This document shows positions 16,926 to 26,059 of a stretch of 64,000 bases of DNA, piece after piece. The DNA comes from an uncultured Nitrospira sp. (GTDB lineage: Bacteria > Nitrospirota > Nitrospiria > Nitrospirales > Nitrospiraceae): the NCBI GenBank assembly GCA_902500775.1, contig CABVRZ010000023.1:1-64000 (forward strand). Direction: 5' to 3'. How positions within the stretch are numbered: the first letter of the stretch is position 1; the number at the start of each line of letters is the position of its first letter. The position numbers and the translations under genes are program-made. Below the pieces are notes generated by a model that had not been told where the DNA came from, ran no database searches, and saw nothing but the letters and a program-made list of their open reading frames with translations.

Positions 16926-17903
16926 CTAAAATCCTAGTTCTTTTTCCAGATCAGCCTTCTTTTTATTAAACTGCTTCTGTTCGGCCTCACTCTTCTGACT
17001 GAACATGCCTTTCATACTCTCACCCGCTTTCTCCATGGCCCGCTGAGATTCTTCTCCTTTCTTCTTGATCTGAGCAGCCATGTCTTTTCCCTTGGATGAA
17101 TCGGCAAAGTCGTAATACATCATCGCCTGCCCCTGCGTAAAAGTCGGGTCGGGACGTTTCATGATGGTGTCACCACGCTGCTCAGCACGGTCCCGTGCGG
17201 GCTTGTCTCCCCCAGACAAGTATTTCATCCAAAGAGAGGCGCTCCGGAGTTTCTCGATGGACTGCGTGCTGGCTTTGCCGAGTTCGCCGATGTTCCCGGT
17301 GAGGCCTTGAGCATCTTTCTCTTCGGCCTTCATCAGGCGATCGGCATTCATGGAGGCCACCTTCGCTAACTCTTGCCGGAATGCTGGTGGGGAACTATAG
17401 GGCTGTCTCGATCCGGTGGTGAGGTCGACCGCTCCATAGCGGCCATTGTCGATAGTCCAGACCGTCTCGAACAGACGCAGGTCCTCTGATTTCACCTGAA
17501 CGGCCTTCAGCAGCACACGATTGGCTTCCTGATGGTCGCCAATCGCTTCGTAGTACTGGAACGCTGATGTTTGTCCATCAGCTCGTACCGGGCCGGCAGA
17601 ATACAGGGCACCTTTGGCTTCGGCTGCCTTCGCCAGATCCCGCCCGAGTGTGGCCAGATTGTCCTTCGCCTTTCCCAGTGCATTCTTGTCATAACGGTCG
17701 ATGCAGTCATCAGCCATGATCTGCAGATACGCAACAAAGCGAGCGGCAGACTGGCCAGCTTGTTCAGCTTTGTGCAGTGCCGCCGATCGGGTCGATGCGG
17801 CCTTCTTTTCTTCGTCGCCCAGACAGGGATCGTCCGCATAGACGGTTGGAGCCATGAGAATCATGACCATGAGCGAATAGGCAGCCGCGTTTGTCCGATG
17901 CAT
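16926..17903 (-). CDS. Exported protein of unknown function
   Basis: A 325-residue protein with a signal peptide (hydrophobic stretch ending near VYADDPC). The mature part is helical and charged, with many Lys, Glu and Ala. A single early Cys-Leu pair (DPCLGDEEKK) is followed by a coiled-coil-like stretch, and the C-terminus (from about 270) is highly charged. I recognise no enzyme motif. It starts 15 bases after the upstream DUF4412 gene with a GGGAGG ribosome site, so the two are probably one operon and act together in the periplasm. Confidence 0.6.
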   Translation of the reverse strand: MHRTNAAAYSLMVMILMAPTVYADDPCLGDEEKKAASTRSAALHKAEQAGQSAARFVAYLQIMADDCIDRYDKNALGKAKDNLATLGRDLAKAAEAKGALYSAGPVRADGQTSAFQYYEAIGDHQEANRVLLKAVQVKSEDLRLFETVWTIDNGRYGAVDLTTGSRQPYSSPPAFRQELAKVASMNADRLMKAEEKDAQGLTGNIGELGKASTQSIEKLRSASLWMKYLSGGDKPARDRAEQRGDTIMKRPDPTFTQGQAMMYYDFADSSKGKDMAAQIKKKGEESQRAMEKAGESMKGMFSQKSEAEQKQFNKKKADLEKELGF

Positions 17904-17918
17904 CGATCTCGACCTCCC

Positions 17919-18644
17919 TTACTTTCCGAACAACCCCTTCATCATCTTGTTGACGTCCGGCATCTGCTCGCCGATGCTCTCTTTGGCTTGGTTCTCACGA
18001 GATTGTCTCTGCTGTCGTGCATTCTTCTTCAACTCTTCCATATTGGGCATGCCACCCATCATGGCACCCATGTCGTTCTTGGTATACCCCGCAGGGATTT
18101 CAAAGAGGGCAGGGTCTTGCTTTTCAATCTTCAGATTGCTCAGTTCGCTGGTCATACGCATCTTCTTATCGCCCTCTTTGGACAACATATCCATCTTCAC
18201 AGTGATGCCTTCTTTGGTTGCCCAGAAGAAGCCGCCAAATTTCCCTGAACCGTCTTTCTTCACGGCCACGATCTTGGATTTGCTGGTTTTGATACCGTTG
18301 ATCGTCTCCTGGCCGATCTCGGCCTGTTCGACGATGTCAAAGGCGTCCATGCCGGAGACCTTTGAGTCATCCATCGGCATTTCCATATACATGCGACCCA
18401 TCAGTTGCCAGATGACCTTTTTGTCCTTCCTGATGATCGATGTCATACCCTCCGATCCACCCATCTCCATTCGATCCTTATCGACCGTATGGTAGAGGCG
18501 TGACTTCATGGTCATACCTCCTTCTGTCTCCATCATGCTGTCAGCCGAGTAATCAACTGTTACTTCCGGAGGCGGTGCGGCAGTCACGGCGAGCGGAATA
18601 AGGATGGCACAGGTCAGTAGACCGGCATCACGAAGCAGTCTCAT
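17919..18644 (-). CDS. Exported DUF4412-like protein
   Basis: A 241-residue protein with a signal peptide (LLTCAILIPLAVTAAPPPE). The mature part reads as repeated antiparallel strands (VTVDYSADSMMETEGGMTMKSRLYHT, then VIWQLMGRMYMEMPMDD) typical of the DUF4412/LolA-like fold, ending with a Met- and Lys-rich tail. LolA-like proteins carry lipid or lipoprotein cargo; here that is only an analogy. AGGAGG precedes the ATG. First gene of a two-gene operon with the downstream exported protein. Confidence 0.65.
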   Translation of the reverse strand: MRLLRDAGLLTCAILIPLAVTAAPPPEVTVDYSADSMMETEGGMTMKSRLYHTVDKDRMEMGGSEGMTSIIRKDKKVIWQLMGRMYMEMPMDDSKVSGMDAFDIVEQAEIGQETINGIKTSKSKIVAVKKDGSGKFGGFFWATKEGITVKMDMLSKEGDKKMRMTSELSNLKIEKQDPALFEIPAGYTKNDMGAMMGGMPNMEELKKNARQQRQSRENQAKESIGEQMPDVNKMMKGLFGK

Positions 18645-18738
18645 ATGCGGATCCTCCTAGAGCAGAGCCTCTGTAAATGAATGGAGCCTATCGGGTCGGC
18701 ACGAGCCCGTCAATACGCAGAAATGCGAGGAATCACAG

Positions 18739-19473
18739 TCAGGACGTGACCAGCGCAATCGGAAAGGTTGCGGTATAGCCGTTGTTCGTTTCCACTGGTT
18801 GCAGCATCAAGCGATCGCCACCGTCTCGGAAAATGAAATCATGGTGATTGCGTACGCGACGACGACCGTTCAACGAGTAGGGAACCGCCAGATGGACACG
18901 ATCGGTCAGGTCATCCGGGAAGTACACTTGCGAGGTGAACTCATGGCGCCTATTCATAATCGTCGCGGTGCGGATCTTCACATGAATATGGATGGTTCGA
19001 ATAGGATACCAGCCGGGATAAATCGTGATGAACTGGGCTTCGCCCCGCGCGTTGGTCACCTGATGTCCTCGCAAAAATTTTTGTCCGGTTGTGTCGAATC
19101 CTGAGTCTTGGACATCGGAATAGATCCCTCGTGCATCACAGTGCCAGACGTCGACCTGGGCATCCGGCAGGGGCTGGCAGTCTCCGGCCCTGAGATGCAT
19201 CACCTGGAACAAGATAGTCAACGGTATACCAGGCGTCACGCGTTTGTCTGTCGGATCGGTGCGAATATCGGAACGGTGCAACCGTTCATCGACGAAATAG
19301 GGGCCTTCGGTCTGTTCTGGGCGGACAATGCAGAGGGATTGAGATATCGCAGAAGCAGCGTAGGTGGGACGTGGTATTCCACTCATCATCCAGATGATGC
19401 CGGTCGTTCTTGCCCATGCTAGGACTTCGCGACGAGTGGCCGGGTATTGCAAATACGGATCTTTTTTTCTCAC
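18739..19473 (-). CDS. Exported intradiol ring-cleavage dioxygenase
   Basis: A 244-residue protein of the catechol/protocatechuate 3,4-dioxygenase superfamily, which cleaves catechols between the two hydroxyl groups using Fe(III). All four iron ligands are visible: Tyr118 (DARGIYSDV), Tyr156 (GWYPIRT), His162 and His164 (IHIHVK). An N-terminal twin-arginine-like motif (TRREVLAWARTT) before a hydrophobic segment suggests folded export by the Tat route. The start codon is GTG. No other aromatic-degradation gene is nearby, so the substrate is unknown; a standalone exported enzyme of this type is unusual. Confidence 0.85.
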   Translation of the reverse strand: MRKKDPYLQYPATRREVLAWARTTGIIWMMSGIPRPTYAASAISQSLCIVRPEQTEGPYFVDERLHRSDIRTDPTDKRVTPGIPLTILFQVMHLRAGDCQPLPDAQVDVWHCDARGIYSDVQDSGFDTTGQKFLRGHQVTNARGEAQFITIYPGWYPIRTIHIHVKIRTATIMNRRHEFTSQVYFPDDLTDRVHLAVPYSLNGRRRVRNHHDFIFRDGGDRLMLQPVETNNGYTATFPIALVTS

Positions 19474-19523
19474 AGATTCACTGCTCTGATTTCCTCGTAA
19501 GCAGATATCGGCATGGAACCTGC

Positions 19524-20243
19524 CTAACGCCCCCTCATTCGAGGATGCACGCTTGCTGGTGGGGGAGGTGCCGGAGATGGGGAAAACCCACCGCCGCCAC
19601 CGAAATACGGGCGACCGTAGTATCCACGTCCTCCGTAATAGCCATAGGCACCAAAGGGGCCTCCAAACCCGCCGTAGGGGTAGAACCCACTATACCCGTA
19701 GGGTGGGTAGTAGGCACCATAGTATGGACTTCGATCCCTTGGTCTTTGAGCGGCGATACTGTTCCAGTCGATAATGTGCCTCACCTCAAGAATGGGATAG
19801 GTATAGTCGCTCTCGTCTAACGGTCTTGTCGTCTCGCCTCTGACTGTCCCAATCACCGTTATCGGTGTGCCCTGCGGGAGGCTGGCCGGATCAAGAAACA
19901 CTCCTCGAACCGCGAGGAACCGCCCCTCGGATCGAAGACGATCGTCCGAAAGGGGACCGTCTTTCGCTGTGGGGAGCTGCAAAACCTCCACTTCTGTTTC
20001 AACCTCTGTCCGTTTCGCGCGAATGACCGTCCCACCGATCATGACCGTACGCCCGATAAACTCACTGGGTGCTCTCTTCAGATCGGCAAAACTGACTGTG
20101 GCATCAATCTCTTGTTCGAGCCCCAGTGGAACACCCAACAGCTCCGTATCACGCTGGACTTGATGGATTGATTCTGCACAGCCCGAAAGCATCAAGACCG
20201 TCCACATCATGGAAGTCAGCACAATTGCACGAGGCATGGGCAT
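19524..20243 (-). CDS. Slp-family outer-membrane lipoprotein with Gly/Tyr-rich tail
   Basis: A 239-residue lipoprotein with a lipobox LSGC at 19-22 (lipidated Cys22). Residues 45-160 match the Slp family: ADLKRAPSEFIGRTVMIGGTVI, LAVRGVFLDPA and VTVIGTVRG are strand-rich and typical. The last 60 residues are a low-complexity run of Gly, Tyr, Phe and Pro (PYYGAYYPPYGYSGFYPYGG), common in Slp proteins of this kind and likely extended or surface exposed. The ribosome site GAGGAG is better spaced for the ATG two codons later (20237). Outer-membrane location is inferred from the family. Confidence 0.8.
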   Translation of the reverse strand: MPMPRAIVLTSMMWTVLMLSGCAESIHQVQRDTELLGVPLGLEQEIDATVSFADLKRAPSEFIGRTVMIGGTVIRAKRTEVETEVEVLQLPTAKDGPLSDDRLRSEGRFLAVRGVFLDPASLPQGTPITVIGTVRGETTRPLDESDYTYPILEVRHIIDWNSIAAQRPRDRSPYYGAYYPPYGYSGFYPYGGFGGPFGAYGYYGGRGYYGRPYFGGGGGFSPSPAPPPPASVHPRMRGR

Positions 20244-20252
20244 TCTCCTCTC

Positions 20253-20921
20253 TCAAAAGTGATACGACAGCCCTCCCAAGATATGCTGTGCCCGGTAATT
20301 CCCGCTGAACCCGCCATCAGGGCCAAACGCTCTGTCAAACGAGAACGTGGCACCAGTGTATTTATACTCTCCAAAGATCGCGATTTTAGGCGTGATAAAC
20401 GCCCGCAGACCTGTAAGCACGCTCCACGCCGCGGCGACATCGGTGTCACTTCTCACTGTAGTGGTGGCACCGATATGAGCGATGGCCGCGCCAATTCCAA
20501 CGCCGACATATGGCTGCAAGGTACGGCCAGGATAACGCGCGATAAAATTGGCGCCCACAGTGGTCACTCGAAGGTGAATACCCGGATCAGCAGGGAGGGT
20601 CGCCGTAGGCGGCAATTCCTTAAGATGCGGCGTTGTGTGAAACACCTCGCCTTCAATTCCGTACCAACTGTGTCCGGGGAAATATCCGACCTTCGCTCCA
20701 AACGTGATCGAATTTTGAAGATCAAAGTCGGGATTTTGAGCAGGGTCAAGGTCCGGCACTCCAGCCTGCGGTCCGGTGCCACCAATTGCGTTGATACGAT
20801 CCGCAAAGTTCACCCCTGCGGTTCCGGCGACATACATTTCTGCAGATGCAGGAAGAGCCAATGCGAGGGTGCTCGCGAACCCAATGAAAAAAAGGCTAAG
20901 ACTCGTTTGGTTTTGTTTCAT
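20253..20921 (-). CDS. Outer-membrane beta-barrel protein
   Basis: A 222-residue protein with a clear signal peptide (LSLFFIGFASTLALALPASA, then EMYVAGTAGVNF). The mature sequence alternates strands in the style of small 8-strand OmpA-like/porin-family barrels: YVAGTAGVNFADRI, SITFGAKVGYFPG, YIGVGIGAAIAHI, AIFGEYKYTGATFSF, and a terminal QHILGGLSYHF ending in Phe, the usual outer-membrane insertion signal. The start at 20921 was preferred to 20945 because the signal peptide then starts cleanly. It sits 9 bases upstream of the Slp gene and is probably cotranscribed. Function unknown. Confidence 0.75.
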   Translation of the reverse strand: MKQNQTSLSLFFIGFASTLALALPASAEMYVAGTAGVNFADRINAIGGTGPQAGVPDLDPAQNPDFDLQNSITFGAKVGYFPGHSWYGIEGEVFHTTPHLKELPPTATLPADPGIHLRVTTVGANFIARYPGRTLQPYVGVGIGAAIAHIGATTTVRSDTDVAAAWSVLTGLRAFITPKIAIFGEYKYTGATFSFDRAFGPDGGFSGNYRAQHILGGLSYHF

Positions 20922-21208
20922 CCCCGACCTCCGTGGAATCATCATACCAGATGTTTTATCAATACAAGTCTCCGATATACACGAGGCTTCAATAGATCAG
21001 GTTTGATTTCTAACTATTCGTGTTCAGTCTAAATACACCATCATGAATTCAGCATGCTACAAGGTCAACAGGTGATCCTTACATCTTCATCTGTTCGCCG
21101 GAATTTTACCACTTGGACTCAGCACACCACCTATGGTACATCACGTACGGATCACAGCCAGAGCGATCGATTCGCGCAGGTGTCACTTTTATAACGGAGG
21201 TATAGAGC

Positions 21209-21610
21209 ATGGGACTGATGGACCAGGTGGGACAAGCCGTCGGTGGTCTCTTGGGCGGGCAAAGTGGACAGAACCCGCTGCTGCAGGCCGTCACCAGTTT
21301 ACTGGGAAATAATAGCAGCCTTGGCGGACTCGCCGGGCTGGTTCAAGCGTTTCAAAGGAACGGGTTGGGTGAGATCGTCAATTCATGGGTCAGCACGGGA
21401 CAAAATCTTCCGGCATCACCGCAACAGATTGAGCAAGGTCTCGGAGGCGATCTGCTCCGGCAACTGGCGGGGAAAGCCGGGTTGTCTCCGCAGGATGCGA
21501 GCGCTCAATTGTCCAACCTACTTCCAAACTTGGTCGACAAACTCACTCCGAACGGTAAGATCGAGGCCGGTCCATTGGAGCAGCTCCTCAAGTTAGTTCA
21601 GGGGAAATAA
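21209..21610 (+). CDS. YidB/DUF937-family protein
   Basis: A 133-residue protein with Gly-, Leu- and Gln-rich opening (MGLMDQVGQAVGGLLGG) and a conserved SWVSTGQNLPASPQQIEQGLG centre that marks the YidB (DUF937) family. The helical C-terminus (AGKAGLSPQDASAQLSNLLPNLVDKLTPNG) completes the family pattern. There is no signal peptide. The biochemical role of YidB is not established. A GGAGG ribosome site precedes the ATG, and an 8-bp hairpin follows the stop, so it is probably monocistronic. Confidence 0.8.
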   Translation: MGLMDQVGQAVGGLLGGQSGQNPLLQAVTSLLGNNSSLGGLAGLVQAFQRNGLGEIVNSWVSTGQNLPASPQQIEQGLGGDLLRQLAGKAGLSPQDASAQLSNLLPNLVDKLTPNGKIEAGPLEQLLKLVQGK

Positions 21611-21630
21611 CGAGCTGATTCCCTTTGCCC

Positions 21631-21657
21631 CGACGGTCAGTCCCTCGCGGACCGTCG
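21631..21657 (+). terminator. Hairpin after the YidB-like gene
   Basis: A perfect 8-bp stem (CGACGGTC at 21631-21638 with GACCGTCG at 21650-21657) and an 11-base loop lie 20 bases after the stop. No T-run follows. Likely a weak terminator or an mRNA-stabilising structure. Confidence 0.45.
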
Positions 21658-21743
21658 AGGCAAACATCTTTCCTCACGTATAGACGGTGGTGAATAGGAC
21701 AGCCTAAGCCAGTTGAACCATCTTCTTCCGTAGGCTTCACACC

Positions 21744-22280
21744 ATGTCCTCACGCCCGGCCGACTCCACCGAGCCACCAGCAGGATCAGGCTCACCAAAG
21801 CCACCTGTTGTATGGACGGCAATCGGGTTGATCTGCTTAACCGTGATCTGGGCCTTGCGAGAGCCGTCTCACCAGGTGACAGCAAACAAGAGTCTGGAAG
21901 GACCAGTCACACCGGACAAAGTCCCATTGGTGACGGGGGAAGAACCGTTCGTTGACCTATTCGTACACGCCGGCTGTGCCGTCTGCCATGTGATTCCCGG
22001 CATTCCTGGAGCCAATGGCCACGTTGGCCCGCCCTTACGACTCGGAACAACCGGGACACAACGACTCACGGATCCGATGTACCATGGGGAAGCTAGGACC
22101 GTACACGAATATATCGTGGAATCCGTATTGGATCCTCAACGATTTGTGGTACAGGGATATCCTGAACACACCATGCCAACCTGGTACGGATCTAAGCTCA
22201 GTGCACTAGCGGTTGAAAAGATCGCAACGTATCTCGAACAGCAGACTGGCGAAAACGAGCAGGAGAGAGTAGGTGAGTGA
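21744..22280 (+). CDS. Membrane-anchored single-heme cytochrome c
   Basis: A 178-residue protein with one N-terminal membrane segment (about 22-38) and a C-terminal class I cytochrome c domain. The heme-binding motif is CAVCH at 78-82, and Met144 in PEHTMPTWYG is the likely sixth iron ligand. The anchor is uncleaved-looking, placing the heme in the periplasm. Family knowledge: such proteins shuttle electrons to terminal oxidases or between respiratory complexes. No oxidase gene is next to it, so its partners are unknown. The neighbour on the right is convergent (pilU). Confidence 0.85.
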   Translation: MSSRPADSTEPPAGSGSPKPPVVWTAIGLICLTVIWALREPSHQVTANKSLEGPVTPDKVPLVTGEEPFVDLFVHAGCAVCHVIPGIPGANGHVGPPLRLGTTGTQRLTDPMYHGEARTVHEYIVESVLDPQRFVVQGYPEHTMPTWYGSKLSALAVEKIATYLEQQTGENEQERVGE

Positions 22281-22356
22281 AATCGACGATCTCGTTTAAA
22301 ATCCTGCGGCGATCTCCGGGACTCTACCTCAGTGAGATTGAGCGGGAGCACGAATC

Positions 22357-23535
22357 TTATCGTTTTCGTAAGGGTGTGACGTTTCCGGATGGCCCTCCCT
22401 GAATCTTGAAGGCATCTGAGCCTGGGCCCGTCCCTGGCTGCTTATCAAGAAGGGCGTTCACAGCCTCATCGCCTTTGAGCCCTTCAAGTTTGATCTTCAG
22501 GCGAAGGTTATTCGCGCTATCAGCATTAATCAGGGCCTGCTCTAACGAAATCTTGTTGGCCTTATACAGTTGGAACAACACGTAGTCGAAGGTCTGACAA
22601 CCTTCATCTGTGCCCTGTTCCATGGCTTCCTTCAAGGTGTCGATCTCGGCCTTCTTGATCAGGTCCTTGATGCGTGGCGTGTCCATCATAATTTCTAATG
22701 CCGGTACGCGTCTGCCATCCAACGACGGGATGAGCCGTTGGGAAATGACTGCCCGCAAATTCAAGGACAGTTGCAGATAGATCTGTGCATGCCGTTCAAC
22801 CGGGAAAAAGTTCATGATCCGTTCGATCGCCTGATTGGCGTTGTTGGAGTGTAACGTCGCAATACAGAGGTGGCCGGTTTCGGCAAACGTGATCGCCGCT
22901 TCCATCGTCTCGGTATCCCGCACCTCGCCGATCAGGATCACATCCGGAGCCTGACGGAGGGTATTCTTCAGCGCGTTCTGGAAGGTGAGGGTGTCAAACC
23001 CGACCTCACGCTGTGTAATGAGTGACTTCTTATGCTGGTGAACGAACTCAATGGGATCTTCAACGGTGATGATGTGGCCTGGATAGACAGTATTGCGGTG
23101 GTCGATCATCGCCGCCAGCGACGTCGACTTTCCCGAACCGGTCGCGCCGACGACGAGCACCAAGCCACGTTTAGTCATTGCGATGTCTTTGATGATCGGA
23201 GGAAGCTGGAGCTGTTCAACGGTCTGGATTTCCGCTTTAATGTGTCGAAACACGAGTCCGACATTGCCCTTCTGCCTGAAGATGTTGACGCGAAACCGGC
23301 CTAGCTCCTTGTAATAGAGCGCCAGGTTCATCTCCATCTTCTCTTCGAATTCGCTCCGCTGTTGCCCACGCATGAGCGCGAGCGCGAGCGCTTCAAGCTG
23401 CTCATTCGTGAAGGGCGGCGCCTCCGTCTGCTGAGTGGCTCCATGTACCCGATAGATCGGAGGCGCATCGATGGTCAAATACAAGTCTGACGCCTCGCGC
23501 TCCACCATGACTTTTAAGAGGCTTCGAACATCCAT
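22357..23535 (-). CDS. pilU: Type IV pilus retraction ATPase PilU
   Basis: A 392-residue AAA-type hexameric ATPase that works with PilT in pilus retraction. Walker A GATGSGKST is at 130-138, the Asp box HIITVEDPIEF and Walker B ILIGEVRDTETM are present, and the His box ATLHSNNA follows. It is called PilU rather than PilT because of its longer C-terminus and the pattern DEGCQTFDYVLFQLYKANKI. It lies 24 bases downstream of pilT in the same operon. The pilin gene is 13 kb away on the other strand. Confidence 0.88.
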   Translation of the reverse strand: MDVRSLLKVMVEREASDLYLTIDAPPIYRVHGATQQTEAPPFTNEQLEALALALMRGQQRSEFEEKMEMNLALYYKELGRFRVNIFRQKGNVGLVFRHIKAEIQTVEQLQLPPIIKDIAMTKRGLVLVVGATGSGKSTSLAAMIDHRNTVYPGHIITVEDPIEFVHQHKKSLITQREVGFDTLTFQNALKNTLRQAPDVILIGEVRDTETMEAAITFAETGHLCIATLHSNNANQAIERIMNFFPVERHAQIYLQLSLNLRAVISQRLIPSLDGRRVPALEIMMDTPRIKDLIKKAEIDTLKEAMEQGTDEGCQTFDYVLFQLYKANKISLEQALINADSANNLRLKIKLEGLKGDEAVNALLDKQPGTGPGSDAFKIQGGPSGNVTPLRKR

Positions 23536-23559
23536 GCTCGCACTCCCCCTAACCGGGCC

Positions 23560-24618
23560 TTATGCGGCTCCAGCCACCGATGCTCCAAACAGATTTGGAT
23601 TCATGCTGCGCGACTGCGCCTCTGCTTTATGCACGACTCCACGCGTCGCAAGCTCAACCAAGGCCATGTCCATCGTTTGCATGCCGTCTTTTTGGCTGGC
23701 CTGCATGATGCCTGGGATTTGATGCAACTTGCCCTCACGAATCAGGTTCCGTACAGCCGTCGTCGCCACCATGATTTCTAGTGCCGCAACCCGCCCTCCC
23801 GTTTTTTTCTTCAGGAGTGTCTGGGTGACGACCGCTTCCAGAGCTTCAGAGAGCTGCGTCCTAATCTGTGCCTGCTGTGCTGGTGGAAACGCATCAATGA
23901 TACGATCGATGGTCTTGGGCGCACTTGAAGTGTGGAGGGTACCAAAAACCAGGTGTCCAGTTTCTGCCGCGGTCAACGCCAATTGAATAGTCTCCAAGTC
24001 ACGCATTTCGCCCACGAGCACGATGTCTGGATCCTCACGCAGCGCGGACTTCAAGGCATTCGCGAAGGAGAGGGTGTGCACGCCGAGTTCGCGTTGATTG
24101 ACCAGACACTTTTTAGATTTATGCACAAACTCGATCGGGTCTTCGATGGTAATGATATGACCTTCAAATGTATTGTTCAGATAGTCCACCATCGCGGCGA
24201 GCGTCGTCGACTTACCGGATCCCGTTGGTCCGGTCACCAGAATCAAGCCTTTCTCCTTATCGCACAGCTGCCTCAGAATCGGCGGCATACCAAGTTTCTC
24301 CAACGGGAGAATCGTCGTCGGAATATTTCTGAACACCGCACCGAGCCCTCGTTGCTGAACAAAGACGTTGACGCGGAACCGGGCGATATCCCCAAGCTCA
24401 AAGGAAAAGTCACACTCCCGTTTTTCTTCGAAGGACTTCCGTTGCGCATCGTTCATCATGTCGTAGATCAGCGCATGTGTTTCATCGGGGGTCAGCGGTG
24501 GATGATCGAGTTTTTTGAGATCGCCGTGGATACGGATCATTGGGGGTTCGCCCGCACTGATATGACAGTCGGACGCGCCCTCTTTGACCGAGAACGTCAG
24601 TAGCTTGGAAATATCCAT
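23560..24618 (-). CDS. pilT: Type IV pilus twitching motility ATPase PilT
   Basis: Powers pilus retraction for twitching and DNA uptake. The 352-residue length is typical. Walker A GPTGSGKST is at 130-138, with ITIEDPIEFVH as Asp box, IVLVGEMRDLETI as Walker B and TLHTSSAPKTIDRIID as His box. The C-terminal AIRNLIREGK-like helix appears as AVRNLIREGKLHQIPG, the PilT feature needed for retraction. It is transcribed first in a pilT-pilU pair. The upstream gap to bioF (119 bases) shows no promoter that I can support. Confidence 0.95.
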   Translation of the reverse strand: MDISKLLTFSVKEGASDCHISAGEPPMIRIHGDLKKLDHPPLTPDETHALIYDMMNDAQRKSFEEKRECDFSFELGDIARFRVNVFVQQRGLGAVFRNIPTTILPLEKLGMPPILRQLCDKEKGLILVTGPTGSGKSTTLAAMVDYLNNTFEGHIITIEDPIEFVHKSKKCLVNQRELGVHTLSFANALKSALREDPDIVLVGEMRDLETIQLALTAAETGHLVFGTLHTSSAPKTIDRIIDAFPPAQQAQIRTQLSEALEAVVTQTLLKKKTGGRVAALEIMVATTAVRNLIREGKLHQIPGIMQASQKDGMQTMDMALVELATRGVVHKAEAQSRSMNPNLFGASVAGAA

Positions 24619-24737
24619 TCCGTATGACCCCTGGTGAATGGGTTATGGCAAAGATGAAAACACCTTCGTGCATCATGCCATAGGACCTCCTGAATGCAAG
24701 GAAATAGCCTGAAGACGCCGTCTGGCGAAGCGCGAAT

Positions 24738-25916
24738 TTAGAGGAGACCGGTTTCACGACCAGCGAACTTGATAGCCTCCAGGGCTTCGTCGAGCTGGTC
24801 CGTGGTATGCGCCGCAGTGACCGTGAACCGAATCCGGCTCGTTCCCTCCGGCACCGTCGGTGGTCGAATAGCCGTGGCATACACCCCGTGGGCAAGAAGG
24901 CCATCGGCAAACGCAGAGGCCTTGGCAGCATCACCGATGAGAACCGGGAGGATAGGGCTCGCGGTGGGCGTCAGACGAAACCCTTGATGCTGGAGCCCAT
25001 TGAAGAGATAGTGGCGATTCGCCCACAGTCGAGCTCGCCGCTCAGGCTCTCGCTCAACGACCGCAATGGCCGTAGAGGCTGCCGCCGCGATCGCAGGGGG
25101 AAGAGCCGTAGTAAAAATAAAGGATCGGGCCACATTGAGTAGGTACTGCACGAAGTCATGGGATCCGACGACATAGGCCCCATAGCTACCCAGCGCTTTC
25201 CCAAGTGTTCCCATATGAAAGGGTATCCGCCGCTCCAGATCGAACTGCTCGACCGTGCCACGACCCGTGGCTCCCATAATGCCGGTTCCATGGGCATCAT
25301 CCACGTACAACATCGCATTGTATCGTTCAGCAAGCCCGACCAGATCAGGCAGCGGTGCCAGATCGCCGTCCATACTGAATAGGCCTTCCGTGATGATCAG
25401 AGTGCGACGATGGTGGGCTCGTCGCCCTAAGAGTGTTTCGAGATGCGCACAATCACCATGCCGAAACACTCGGAAATCAGCGTGACTCAATCGACAGCCA
25501 TCGATCAGGCTGGCATGACACAAGCGGTCAGCAAGAATGAGGTCCCCACGGCCGACGAGATTGGGAATGACGCCAACATTGGCAAGGTACCCAGCCCCGA
25601 ACACCAGCGACGCCTCTGTTCCTTTGAACGTTGCCAGAGTCGCTTCCAGCGAAGCATGAGGAGGAAGCGTCCCACTGACTAGCCGCGAGGCACCGGATCC
25701 TGCGCCATATCGCTCTGTGGCTTCGATGGCGGCCTGCACCACCTCCGGATGTGTGGCGAGACCTAAATAATCATTCGATGAAAGTAAGATTACCGGACGT
25801 CCAGCATAACTCACGATCGGTCCAGTAGCGGACTCCAACGGCAACAATGATCGCCTCAATGATTGGGCCGTCAATTGTTGGAGCGTGTCTTGAAAGTGGT
25901 TGGTCGACACCGTCAT
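24738..25916 (-). CDS. bioF: 8-amino-7-oxononanoate synthase
   Basis: PLP enzyme that condenses pimeloyl-ACP (or -CoA) with alanine in biotin synthesis. The 392-residue fold-type I protein shows the glycine-rich GAGSGASRLVSGT stretch, the substrate His in DRLCHASLIDG, DDAHGTG, and the Schiff-base Lys240 in HMGTLGKALGSYG. The close relative 2-amino-3-ketobutyrate CoA ligase shares these motifs, so the name rests on overall similarity. No other bio gene is adjacent. It is divergent from the TPR membrane protein gene. Confidence 0.88.
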   Translation of the reverse strand: MTVSTNHFQDTLQQLTAQSLRRSLLPLESATGPIVSYAGRPVILLSSNDYLGLATHPEVVQAAIEATERYGAGSGASRLVSGTLPPHASLEATLATFKGTEASLVFGAGYLANVGVIPNLVGRGDLILADRLCHASLIDGCRLSHADFRVFRHGDCAHLETLLGRRAHHRRTLIITEGLFSMDGDLAPLPDLVGLAERYNAMLYVDDAHGTGIMGATGRGTVEQFDLERRIPFHMGTLGKALGSYGAYVVGSHDFVQYLLNVARSFIFTTALPPAIAAAASTAIAVVEREPERRARLWANRHYLFNGLQHQGFRLTPTASPILPVLIGDAAKASAFADGLLAHGVYATAIRPPTVPEGTSRIRFTVTAAHTTDQLDEALEAIKFAGRETGLL

Positions 25917-25972
25917 TCTCCGACGCCTTGGTTAACCCGGAGGCGAGACCTTCCCGCTGCGTTCCGATTGCA

Positions 25973-26002
25973 TTGACAAGGCGCGTTACCGTTCAGTATA
26001 AA
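25973..26002 (+). promoter_or_regulatory. Sigma-70-type promoter for the TPR membrane protein
   Basis: A perfect TTGACA at 25973-25978 is followed after 18 bases by TATAAA at 25997-26002 (five of six). Transcription would begin near 26009, giving a leader of about 50 bases to the ATG at 26060 with AAGGAG at 26041-26046. The promoter lies inside the longer open frame from 25847, which argues for the later start. It faces away from bioF. Confidence 0.65.
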
Positions 26003-26059
26003 ACAACGGTTCTACGACAGAAAGCCAGTCTTGATTCGCAAAGGAGTGGATGGGTCCCG

